From: Pseudomonas sp. SL4(2022)
GTDB lineage: Bacteria > Pseudomonadota > Gammaproteobacteria > Pseudomonadales > Pseudomonadaceae
NCBI RefSeq assembly: GCF_026625725.1
Contig: NZ_CP113060.1
Span: 2,734,001 to 2,798,000 of the forward strand
Length of the DNA: 64,000 nucleotides
Reading direction: 5' to 3'
Positions within the stretch are counted from its first letter, which is position 1, and the number at the start of each line of letters is the position of its first letter. Under the pieces are notes generated by a model. That model had not been told where the DNA came from. It searched no databases and saw only the letters and a list, made by a program, of their open reading frames with translations. The translations under genes and the position numbers were made by a program. Below are positions 39,202-46,526 of the stretch, one piece after another.

Positions 39202-39975
39202 ATGAGCCCAAAGATTCGTGTGTTGTTCCTCTGCGTAGCCAACGCTGCCCGCTCGCAAATGGCCGAAGCGCTGCTACGCCATACCGACCCAGAAGGCTAT
39301 GAGGTTTTCAGCGCAGGCACCCTGCCTGGTGACGTCGACCCACGTGCGCGTCAGGCCCTGGAGCAGTTGGGCGTCAGCACGGAAGGCCTGCACAGCAAGG
39401 CGCTGGAGAGCTTCGATGGCCAGCAGTTTGATTACGTGATCACCCTGTGTGACAAGTCCGCCTTCGAGTGCAGCACCTTGCCAGGGGCCGGCGAATACAT
39501 CGCCTGGGACTTCGAGGACCCGGCCAGTAGCCAGCAGCAGAATGCCTACATGCGTTGCCTGCAGCAGATCCACGAGCGCATCAAGATGTTCGTACTGGTC
39601 AAAAGCAAAGTCAGCCAGCCTACGCAGATGCTCGCCCCGGTGACCTTGTTTAAGTGCCTGGCCGATGACACCCGCGCACGCATGACTCAGCTGATCGCCC
39701 AGGAGGGCGAGCTGTGCGTCTGTGAGCTGACCGCCGCTCTTGAGGAAAGCCAGCCGAAGATCTCCCGCCATTTAGCCCAGCTGCGCAGCAGCGGCCTGTT
39801 GCAGGACCGCCGCGCCGGGCAGTGGGTCTATTACCGCCTGCACCCGCAACTGCCTGCCTGGGTTGGCAAGATTCTGGCGCAGGTGCTCCAGGCTGACGAC
39901 CCACAACTGGCCGAAGATCGTTTGCGTCTGCACAGCATGCGTGACCGTCCTGATCGCGCCTCACTGTGCGGCTGA
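39202..39975 (+). CDS. Fused arsenate reductase (thioredoxin-type ArsC) and ArsR repressor
   Basis: A 257-residue two-domain protein. Residues 1-138 form a low-molecular-weight phosphatase-like ArsC: CX5R loop CVANAAR at 11-17 and Cys83/Cys90 in LCDKSAFEC, which correspond to the Cys10/Cys82/Cys89 relay of thioredoxin-coupled ArsC; WDFEDPA is also typical. Residues about 145-257 are an ArsR/SmtB winged helix with the As(III)-binding pair Cys172/Cys174 in ELCVCEL and the recognition helix ESQPKISRHLAQLRSSGLL. One chain can thus reduce arsenate and sense the product. First gene of the rightward ars operon; arsH follows after 24 bases. Confidence 0.93.
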   Translation: MSPKIRVLFLCVANAARSQMAEALLRHTDPEGYEVFSAGTLPGDVDPRARQALEQLGVSTEGLHSKALESFDGQQFDYVITLCDKSAFECSTLPGAGEYIAWDFEDPASSQQQNAYMRCLQQIHERIKMFVLVKSKVSQPTQMLAPVTLFKCLADDTRARMTQLIAQEGELCVCELTAALEESQPKISRHLAQLRSSGLLQDRRAGQWVYYRLHPQLPAWVGKILAQVLQADDPQLAEDRLRLHSMRDRPDRASLCG

Positions 39976-39999
39976 GCCACCGTTTTCTGGAGAAAGGCC

Positions 40000-40710
40000 A
40001 TGAGCTTTGAGTTGCCGAATATCAACCCTGAACTGCTCAATCCGCCCAGCCAGGAGCAACTGGCCAAGCCGGCCCCGTTGCACAAGCCGCGCATTCTGCT
40101 GTTGTACGGTTCCAACCGGGCCCGTTCCTACAGCCGTCTGCTGACCGAGGAAGCCGCGCGCCTGCTGCAGCAGTTCGGTGCCGAAACGCGGATATTCAAT
40201 CCCAGCGGTCTGCCGCTGCCGGACGACGTTCCCGAGGATCACCCCAAGGTGCAGGAACTGCGCGAGCTGGTGCTGTGGAGCGAGGGCATGGTCTGGTGCT
40301 CGCCGGAGCGCCATGGCGCGATGACCGGGGTGTTCAAATCGCAGATCGACTGGATTCCCCTGAGCATGGGCGCGGTGCGCCCGACCCAGGGTAAGACCCT
40401 GGCGCTGATGCAGGTCAGCGGCGGTTCGCAATCCTTCAATGCGCTGAACCAGATGCGCGTGTTGGGGCGTTGGATGCGTATGTTCACCATTCCCAACCAG
40501 TCTTCGGTGGCTAAAGCCTTCCTCGAATTTGACGACGCCGGGCGGATGAAGCCTTCGGCCTATTACGACCGCGTGGTCGACGTGATGGAGGAGCTGGTCA
40601 AGTTCACCCTGCTGCTGCGCGGCCAAACGGACTACCTGGTGGACCGCTACTCAGAGCGTAAGGAGTCGGCCGAGCAGCTGTCCAAACGGGTCAATCAGGC
40701 TTCCATTTAA
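40000..40710 (+). CDS. arsH: Organoarsenical oxidase ArsH (NADPH-dependent FMN reductase)
   Basis: A 236-residue flavoprotein. The FMN-binding loop [19 protein letters not shown] is near residue 35, [20 protein letters not shown] is the characteristic ArsH stretch, and [20 protein letters not shown] follows. ArsH oxidises trivalent methyl- and aryl-arsenicals to less toxic pentavalent forms. GGAGAAAGGCC precedes the ATG. It lies between the ArsC-ArsR fusion and the phosphatase gene. Confidence 0.95.
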   Translation: MSFELPNINPELLNPPSQEQLAKPAPLHKPRILLLYGSNRARSYSRLLTEEAARLLQQFGAETRIFNPSGLPLPDDVPEDHPKVQELRELVLWSEGMVWCSPERHGAMTGVFKSQIDWIPLSMGAVRPTQGKTLALMQVSGGSQSFNALNQMRVLGRWMRMFTIPNQSSVAKAFLEFDDAGRMKPSAYYDRVVDVMEELVKFTLLLRGQTDYLVDRYSERKESAEQLSKRVNQASI

Positions 40711-40728
40711 TTTTCAGGATCAATCAGC

Positions 40729-41223
40729 ATGTCCCATCCCTTCGATATTCTCAGCATTGCTAATCGTCCCGGCCGGTTGATCTTTACGCCTTGCCCAGGC
40801 ACCAAGGACAGCAGCATCGACAGCGCCCTGAGCACCCTGAAACAGGCGGGTGCCGATGCGGTGCTGACCCTGATGCCCTACGCCGAACTGGCGCAAAACG
40901 CCGCCAGCGATTTGCCCGCGCTGTGCGCCGCGCAAGGTTTGCTCTGGCTGCATCTGCCGGTTGCCGATGAGCAGGTGCCGCAGGCGGATTTCGACGCCGC
41001 CTGGCCGGCGGCCATGGTGCAGATTGCTGAGCTGCTGGCCGCCGACAAGGCCATCGCCATTCACTGCAAAGGCGGCTCCGGGCGTACCGGATTGATTGCC
41101 GCGCGCATCCTGATCGAATTGGGTATTGAGCGCAGCGAGGCCATCAGCCTGGTGCAGGCACTGCGGCCGAAAGCCATTCAGCATCCGGCCCATGCGGGCT
41201 GGATCGCCCAGTTCGGCAACTGA
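40729..41223 (+). CDS. Dual-specificity-type phosphatase (CDKN3-like) of the ars operon
   Basis: A 164-residue protein with the phosphatase loop [10 protein letters not shown]: nucleophile Cys113, Arg119; Asp80 in LPVADEQVP is a likely general acid. The fold matches the CDKN3/PTP superfamily; such genes are seen in pseudomonad arsenic operons, but the substrate is not known. One idea is cleavage of arseno- or phospho-metabolites, which is unproven. The next gene starts one base after this stop, so they are coupled. Confidence 0.85.
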   Translation: MSHPFDILSIANRPGRLIFTPCPGTKDSSIDSALSTLKQAGADAVLTLMPYAELAQNAASDLPALCAAQGLLWLHLPVADEQVPQADFDAAWPAAMVQIAELLAADKAIAIHCKGGSGRTGLIAARILIELGIERSEAISLVQALRPKAIQHPAHAGWIAQFGN

Positions 41224-41224
41224 G

Positions 41225-41557
41225 ATGAGCATGCTAAACACCATCGGGCTGTTCGCCCTCACGGCCCTGGCCGAGATCATCGGCTGCTACCTGCCGTACC
41301 TGTGGCTCAAGCAGTGTAAGAGCATCTGGTTGCTGTTGCCGGCTGCTGCCTCGCTGGCGCTGTTTGCCTGGCTGCTGACTCTGCATCCAACTGCCGCCGG
41401 GCGGGTGTATGCCGCTTATGGCGGGGTGTATGTGGCGATGGCGATTATCTGGCTATGGCTGGTGGACGGTATTCGCCCGACCCATTGGGACCTGCTGGGC
41501 GCCGCTGTGGCCATGCTCGGCATGGCGATCATTATGTTTGCGCCGCGTAGCGCCTAA
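41225..41557 (+). CDS. YnfA/UPF0060-family small membrane protein
   Basis: A 110-residue protein with four helices: [60 protein letters not shown] and [19 protein letters not shown]. The size and the [14 protein letters not shown] motif identify the YnfA (UPF0060) family, which resembles small multidrug resistance pumps. In the ars operon it may move a small arsenical or simply be a carried exporter. The start ATG 41225 lies just behind the phosphatase stop. Confidence 0.88.
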   Translation: MSMLNTIGLFALTALAEIIGCYLPYLWLKQCKSIWLLLPAAASLALFAWLLTLHPTAAGRVYAAYGGVYVAMAIIWLWLVDGIRPTHWDLLGAAVAMLGMAIIMFAPRSA

Positions 41558-41581
41558 TCAGGTTCTAGAGGGAGTTTGTGT

Positions 41582-42586
41582 ATGGCTATCAAGGTAGGGA
41601 TCAACGGTTTTGGTCGTATCGGTCGTCTGGCGCTGCGCGCTGCCTGGGGCTGGCCGGAACTGGAGTTTGTGCAGATCAACGACCCGGCCGGCGATGCCGC
41701 GACCCACGCGCACCTGATCAACTTTGACTCGGTGCATGGCCGCTGGCAGCACGAGGCCGGTAGCGACGGCGACGCGGTGGTGATCGACGGCAAGCGCGTT
41801 CAGGTCACGGCCAACAAAGCCATCAGCGATACCGACTGGAGCGGCTGCGACCTGGTGATCGAGGCCAGCGGCAAGATGAAGACTGTCGCCGTGCTGCAGG
41901 GCTATCTGGATCAAGGCGTGAAGCGCGTGGTGGTCTGCGCGCCGGTCAAAGAGCCGGGCGCGCTGAATATCGTCATGGGCGTCAACCAGCAGCTGTTCGA
42001 CCCGGCGCAGCACCGCATCGTTACGGCGGCGTCCTGCACCACCAACTGCCTGGCCCCGGTGGTCAAGGTGATCCACGAAAGCCTCGGCATCCGCCATGGC
42101 TCGATCACCACCATTCACGACCTGACCAACACCCAGAGCATCCTCGACCAGCCGCATAAAGACCTGCGTCGCGCGCGGGCTTCGGGTATGAGCCTGATCC
42201 CCACCAGCACCGGCTCGGCGACGGCGATTGCCGAGATATTCCCCGAACTGCGCGGCAAGCTGAACGGCCACGCCGTGCGCGTACCACTGGCCAACGCTTC
42301 GCTGACTGACTGCGTGTTTGAAGTGGAGCGCGCCACCACGGTGGAGGAAGTCAACGCGCTACTCAAAGCCGCCGCTGCTGGGCCGCTGGCCGGGATTCTG
42401 GGTTATGAGGAACGGCCACTGGTGTCCATCGACTACCGCACCGACCCGCGCTCGTCGATCATTGATGCGCTGTCGACCCTGGTGATCAACGGCACCCAGG
42501 TGAAGCTCTACGCCTGGTACGACAACGAATGGGGCTACGCCAACCGCGCGGTGGAGCTGGCGCGGATGGTCGGTTTGGCAGATTAG
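41582..42586 (+). CDS. ArsJ-associated glyceraldehyde-3-phosphate dehydrogenase
   Basis: A 334-residue GAPDH-fold enzyme from ATG 41582 (AGAGGGAG upstream). NAD-binding [19 protein letters not shown] is at the N-terminus, and the catalytic Cys is in [11 protein letters not shown] near residue 149. Its place directly before arsJ identifies it as the dedicated enzyme that makes 1-arseno-3-phosphoglycerate from glyceraldehyde-3-phosphate and arsenate. ArsJ exports this labile product, giving an As(V) efflux route in addition to ArsC plus ACR3. Confidence 0.93.
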   Translation: MAIKVGINGFGRIGRLALRAAWGWPELEFVQINDPAGDAATHAHLINFDSVHGRWQHEAGSDGDAVVIDGKRVQVTANKAISDTDWSGCDLVIEASGKMKTVAVLQGYLDQGVKRVVVCAPVKEPGALNIVMGVNQQLFDPAQHRIVTAASCTTNCLAPVVKVIHESLGIRHGSITTIHDLTNTQSILDQPHKDLRRARASGMSLIPTSTGSATAIAEIFPELRGKLNGHAVRVPLANASLTDCVFEVERATTVEEVNALLKAAAAGPLAGILGYEERPLVSIDYRTDPRSSIIDALSTLVINGTQVKLYAWYDNEWGYANRAVELARMVGLAD

Positions 42587-42597
42587 CCAGGCTCTTT

Positions 42598-42646
42598 TGG
42601 GAGGGGCTTTAGTCGCGCCAGCAGTTGAGGCCTGTCGCGGCTAAAA
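42598..42646. repeat. REP-type palindrome between GAPDH and arsJ
   Basis: TGGGAGGGGCTTTAGTCGCG and the inverted arm CGCGGCTAAAAC with a spacer. It belongs to the same family as the elements at 45067-45127 and 56594-56617. Degenerate, and placed just upstream of the arsJ leader. Confidence 0.7.
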
Positions 42647-42690
42647 CGGAATGCCGCCCAGCCATTCCCAAGGTCTACATAGGATTCGTT

Positions 42691-43917
42691 ATGCACGCTC
42701 TATCCCGCCTGGCCCCCGACGTGCGCCAATACCTATTGGTAACCGGTAACTACTGGGCCTTTACCCTTACCGACGGCGCGCTGCGCATGTTGGTGGTGCT
42801 GCATTTCCACAGCCTCGGTTACACGCCGCTGCAGATTGCGGCGCTGTTTTTGTTCTACGAGATTTTCGGTGTGGTCACCAATCTGGTCGGCGGCTACCTG
42901 GGCGCGCGGTTGGGCTTGAATCGCACCATGAATATCGGCCTGGGCCTGCAGGTAGCGGCCTTGCTGATGCTCACCGTGCCGGCGGCCTGGCTGACGATTC
43001 CCTGGGTGATGGGCGCGCAGGCGTTGTCCGGTATCGCCAAAGACCTGAACAAGATGAGCGCGAAAAGCTCGATCAAGCTGCTGGTGCCGGACAGCCAGCA
43101 GGGCACCTTGTACAAGTGGGTGGCGATCCTGACCGGCTCGAAGAATGCGCTCAAGGGCGTGGGCTTCTTTATGGGCGGTGCGCTGCTGGCGCTGCTCGGT
43201 TTCACTGGCGCGGTATTGGCCATGGCCGCTGTGCTGGCGCTGATCTGGCTGGCCAGCGTGGTGCTGCTGAAAAAAGAGTTGGGTAAGGCCAAGGCCAAAC
43301 CAAAGTTCCGCGACATGCTGTCCAAAAGCCGGGCGATCAACCTGCTTTCGGCGGCGCGACTGTTTCTGTTCGGTGCGCGCGATGTGTGGTTTGTCGTGGC
43401 GCTGCCGGTGTACCTGTCCAGTGTCTTGGGCTGGGATTTCTGGATGGTCGGCGGTTTTCTGGCGACCTGGGTGATTGGCTACGGCATGGTGCAGGCGTTT
43501 GCCCCATCCATTACCGGCAAGGCCAGCGGCCAGTTGCCGGATGGCCGCGCGGCGTTTGCCTGGGCCGCCGTGCTGGCTGGTGTGCCGGCACTGATTGCCC
43601 TGGGTATGGGCAGTGCTTGGCCCGTGCAATGGGTGCTGATCGGCGGCTTGCTGGTGTTCGGTGCCGTGTTTGCGGTGAACTCCTCGCTGCACAGCTACCT
43701 GATTGTCAGCTACGCCAAGGCAGACGGCGTGTCGCTGGATGTCGGCTTCTATTACATGTCCAACGCCGCCGGCCGGCTGCTCGGCACGCTGCTCTCGGGC
43801 TGGGTCTATCAGGCTTATGGCCTTGAGGCCTGTCTGTGGATTTCTTCGGCGTTTGTGCTGCTGGCGGCGCTGATTTCCATCGGTTTGCCAGGCAATCAAG
43901 GGATTGCCGGCAGGTAG
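42691..43917 (+). CDS. arsJ: Organoarsenical efflux MFS transporter ArsJ
   Basis: A 408-residue transporter with twelve predicted helices. The start at 42691 gives MHALSRLAPDVRQYLLVTGN; the frame extends upstream through the REP element, which is unlikely to be coding. Conserved ArsJ features include YWAFTLTDGALRMLVVLHFH and SGIAKDLNKMSAKSSIKLLV. It exports 1-arseno-3-phosphoglycerate made by the upstream GAPDH. The stop codon lies within the first bases of a long inverted repeat. Confidence 0.93.
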   Translation: MHALSRLAPDVRQYLLVTGNYWAFTLTDGALRMLVVLHFHSLGYTPLQIAALFLFYEIFGVVTNLVGGYLGARLGLNRTMNIGLGLQVAALLMLTVPAAWLTIPWVMGAQALSGIAKDLNKMSAKSSIKLLVPDSQQGTLYKWVAILTGSKNALKGVGFFMGGALLALLGFTGAVLAMAAVLALIWLASVVLLKKELGKAKAKPKFRDMLSKSRAINLLSAARLFLFGARDVWFVVALPVYLSSVLGWDFWMVGGFLATWVIGYGMVQAFAPSITGKASGQLPDGRAAFAWAAVLAGVPALIALGMGSAWPVQWVLIGGLLVFGAVFAVNSSLHSYLIVSYAKADGVSLDVGFYYMSNAAGRLLGTLLSGWVYQAYGLEACLWISSAFVLLAALISIGLPGNQGIAGR

Positions 43918-43999
43918 GTTGGGTTGAGTCGCGCAGCGCAGAAGCCCAACGGCGCGTGGCAATCTCTGTCGGGCTTCGCTGCGCTCAACGCCAACCTAC
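43914..43999. repeat. 86-bp inverted repeat at the end of arsJ
   Basis: The arms begin GTAGGTTGG and end CCAACCTAC, with further pairing between GAAGCCCAAC-like and GTCGGGCTTCG-like segments. The type is a common pseudomonad intergenic palindrome. It overlaps the arsJ stop and may act as its terminator. The rest of 43918-44139 holds no gene. Confidence 0.75.
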
Positions 44000-44139
44000 C
44001 CCGGCCATAGCACTCAGTGAGTATCGATATTTTCCACGTCGCGTAGCGGCTTCATGAGGGCAACAATAAGCGCAAGTTTGTGCAAGAACAGTCGGGTCGA
44101 TCAGGCGCAGACTCCTGAATATTCCAAGGGAGTCTGTTG

Positions 44140-45039
44140 ATGAATCTGTCGCTTTATCTGCTCACCGTACTGATCTGGGGCACCACCTGGATCGCCCTCA
44201 AACTGCAATTGGGCGAGGTGGCAATTGCCGCCTCCATCGCCTATCGCTTTGCCCTGGCCTCGCTGGTGCTGTTCGTCATCCTGCTGCTCAGCGGCCGTTT
44301 GCAGACGCTCGACAGGCGCGGCCAACTGATTTGCCTGGTGCAGGGCTTGTGTCTGTTCTGCCTGAACTTTATGTGCTTCTACACCGCCAGTCAGTGGATC
44401 CCCAGCGGCCTGGTGGCGGTGATTTTCTCCACCGCCACGCTGTGGAATGCGATCAACGCGCGGCTGTTCTTCAAACAGCAGATCGCCGCCAATGTGCTGG
44501 CCGGTGGCGCACTGGGCCTCGGCGGGTTGGCGTTGTTGTTCTGGCCGGAACTGGCCGGGCAGGAAGCCAGCCATGAAACCCTACTCGGCATCGGCCTGGC
44601 ACTGCTCGGTACGCTGTTTTTCTCTGCCGGTAATATGCTCTCCAGCCTGCAGCAGAAGGCTGGTCTTAAGCCACTGACCACCAATGCCTGGGGCATGCTG
44701 TATGGCGCGCTGATGTTGGTGGCTATCTGCCTGGTCACGGGCACGCCGTTCGGCTTCGAGTGGAACACTCGCTATGTCGGCACCCTGCTGTACCTGGCGA
44801 TTCCCGGTTCGGTGATCGGCTTTACCGCCTACCTGACCCTGGTCGGGCGTATGGGCCCGGAACGCGCGGCCTACTGCACCGTACTGTTCCCGGTGGTGGC
44901 GCTGAATATCTCGGTGTTTGCCGAGGGCTACCAATGGACGGCACCGGCGCTGTTCGGTTTGCTGCTGGTGATGTTGGGTAACGTGCTGGTGTTTCGTAAA
45001 CCCAAGGCTGCGCCTCTGTTGGTGACACGCGAGGCATAG
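44140..45039 (+). CDS. EamA-family drug/metabolite transporter
   Basis: A 299-residue protein with ten helices forming two EamA repeats, starting MNLSLYLLTVLIWGTTWIAL at ATG 44140 (AAGGGAGT upstream). The motif WGTTWIALKLQLGEV and the central NFMCFYTASQWIPSGLVAVI are typical. The family exports amino acids, nucleobases or other metabolites; the substrate here cannot be told. It lies right of the ars operon behind an inverted repeat, so it is probably not part of it. Confidence 0.9.
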   Translation: MNLSLYLLTVLIWGTTWIALKLQLGEVAIAASIAYRFALASLVLFVILLLSGRLQTLDRRGQLICLVQGLCLFCLNFMCFYTASQWIPSGLVAVIFSTATLWNAINARLFFKQQIAANVLAGGALGLGGLALLFWPELAGQEASHETLLGIGLALLGTLFFSAGNMLSSLQQKAGLKPLTTNAWGMLYGALMLVAICLVTGTPFGFEWNTRYVGTLLYLAIPGSVIGFTAYLTLVGRMGPERAAYCTVLFPVVALNISVFAEGYQWTAPALFGLLLVMLGNVLVFRKPKAAPLLVTREA

Positions 45040-45066
45040 GGTGCGTTCGAGAGGCTGGGGATTGAT

Positions 45067-45127
45067 GTGGGAGGAGCTTTAGCCGCGACTCAGGCGATAA
45101 AGCTGTCGCGGCTAAAGCCCTTCCCAC
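45067..45127. repeat. REP-type palindrome
   Basis: GTGGGAGGAGCTTTAGCCGC with inverted arm GTCGCGGCTAAAGCCCTTCC: the best copy of the REP family in this window. It ends seven bases before the polB remnant. Confidence 0.85.
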
Positions 45128-45134
45128 AAAGCGT

Positions 45135-45218
45135 TCAAAATAACCCCCACTGCCCGCCGATCAAGGTGGCGAAATCATGTTTAGAAAACGGCAGGATGGC
45201 ATCGCCCGCCGGGTAAAG
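45135..45218 (-). pseudogene. Remnant of the 3' end of polB (27 codons plus stop)
   Basis: Read on the minus strand this 84-bp piece encodes [20 protein letters not shown] followed by WGLF and a TGA. The intact PolB at 46527-48896 ends [20 protein letters not shown] then LGLF. By hand alignment about 59 of 81 bases agree without gaps, and the stop codons align. No start codon or upstream part of the gene is left. It sits on the far side of the ATPase gene, so the ATPase is bracketed by two polB 3' ends. Confidence 0.85.
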
Positions 45219-45221
45219 CAT

Positions 45222-45295
45222 GTAGGGTGGATGACGCTTTTATCATCCACCTTGGGATCGCAGTGGGTGGATGGGTGAAACGTCATCCACCCTAC
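45222..45295. repeat. Inverted repeat of the GTAGGGTGGATGACG type
   Basis: GTAGGGTGGATGACG at the left end, CGTCATCCACCCTAC at the right end, with a further inner inverted pair (ATCATCCACC and GGTGGATG). It starts three bases after the polB remnant and ends 22 bases before the ATPase stop. Confidence 0.85.
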
Positions 45296-45317
45296 GAACG
45301 GCCCTGGCAGCCAAGGG

Positions 45318-46478
45318 TTAACTCGGCCACTTCCAGGCCGGTTCATCGAGCATGCCCTGGCCCCGGATAACGGTTTGCCCCAGCTGCTTTTCCAGCACGA
45401 TGGCGTTGCACTCGGGGTGTTGCTCCAGGGTGGCAATCAGGCGGCTGGCGTGGGACACCACCCAGACTTGAGTGTGCTGCGAGGCGGCGATAATCAGCCG
45501 GCCGAGGGCGGGCAGCAAGTCGGGGTGCAGGCTGGTTTCCGGTTCGTTCAGTACCATTAGCGATGGCGGCCGTGGCGTGAGCAGGGCGGCGACCAGCAGC
45601 AGATAGCGCAGGGTGCCATCCGACAGTTCGCTGGCCGACAACGGTCGCAATAAGCCTTCCTGTTGCAGTGCTACGGCGAAGCGTCCGCTGGCCTGCATAT
45701 CGATACACAGACGTGTGCCAGGGAAGGCGTCACTGATGGCTGCATCCAGCGCAGCGGGATCGCCGATTTCACGAATGGTCTGCAATGCTGCCGCCAGGTC
45801 ACGGCCGTCGTGATGCAGCACTGGTGTGCGAGTGCCCAGTTGCGGCAGGCGCGCGGGTGCTTCGGCATCGCTGCGAAAGTGATCATAGAAGCGCCAGCGG
45901 CGGATATGTTCGCGCAGCCTGAACACTTCCGGGCAGGCGGGATCATTGCCGATCTGATCGAACAGGCTGTCGAAGCTCGGCAGGTGCTGGGCCATCACCT
46001 GCCAGTTGCGCCCTTCGCGTATACGCACCATCGGCCCGGCGCGATCCACCAGCAATGAGGCAGGGCGATAGCTTGCCCCCGCCCAGATGCATTCACGTTT
46101 GATCTCGGGATCCAACGCGAAGGCGGACAGGCTTGGCTCTGGCAGCCCGAGGGAAATGGCATAGCTGAAATCATCGCCGGCAAAGCCCAGGCGCAACCGT
46201 CGGACCTCCTTGCGCGGGCCGCCCTGCACCGGCACCTCGCCGCTGAGCATGCGTCGGCTAATGGTTTCCGGCCCGGCCCAGAAGGTGGAGTCCAGCCCGC
46301 CTTCACGGGCCAGTGCATTGACCACGCCGCCCTGGGCGGTTTCCGCCAGCAGGCGCAGGGCGCGATAGAGGTTGGATTTGCCGCTGCCATTGGCCCCGGT
46401 CACCAGATTGAGCCGGCCTAATGGCAGCACCAGGGCGTTGATTGAGCGGTAGTTAGCGACGGCAAGGGTGTGCAGCAT
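45318..46478 (-). CDS. COG4637-like AAA/ABC-type ATPase
   Basis: A 386-residue ATPase starting MLHTLAVANYRSINALVLPL. Walker A TGANGSGKSNLYRAL is at residues 27-41; the signature-like SASELSDGTLRYLLLVAALL and the Walker B MVLNEPETSLHPDLLPAL follow, and the H-loop is WVVSHASRL. It belongs to the RecF/SMC-like head-only ATPases (AAA_21, predicted ATPase COG4637); function unknown, sometimes coupled to DNA repair or defence. The gene is 49 bases downstream of polB in the same direction and may share its transcript. Confidence 0.85.
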   Translation of the reverse strand: MLHTLAVANYRSINALVLPLGRLNLVTGANGSGKSNLYRALRLLAETAQGGVVNALAREGGLDSTFWAGPETISRRMLSGEVPVQGGPRKEVRRLRLGFAGDDFSYAISLGLPEPSLSAFALDPEIKRECIWAGASYRPASLLVDRAGPMVRIREGRNWQVMAQHLPSFDSLFDQIGNDPACPEVFRLREHIRRWRFYDHFRSDAEAPARLPQLGTRTPVLHHDGRDLAAALQTIREIGDPAALDAAISDAFPGTRLCIDMQASGRFAVALQQEGLLRPLSASELSDGTLRYLLLVAALLTPRPPSLMVLNEPETSLHPDLLPALGRLIIAASQHTQVWVVSHASRLIATLEQHPECNAIVLEKQLGQTVIRGQGMLDEPAWKWPS

Positions 46479-46526
46479 GGGTGTCGTCCTGACAGCTAAT
46501 GAAGGGTTTTTAGCGGCGCGGCTTGC

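Noticed and set aside
45318..46478. A two-gene defence system (ATPase plus nuclease)
   Set aside because: The ATPase stands without a nuclease partner gene next to it; neighbours are polB and repeats, so a defence call is not supported.
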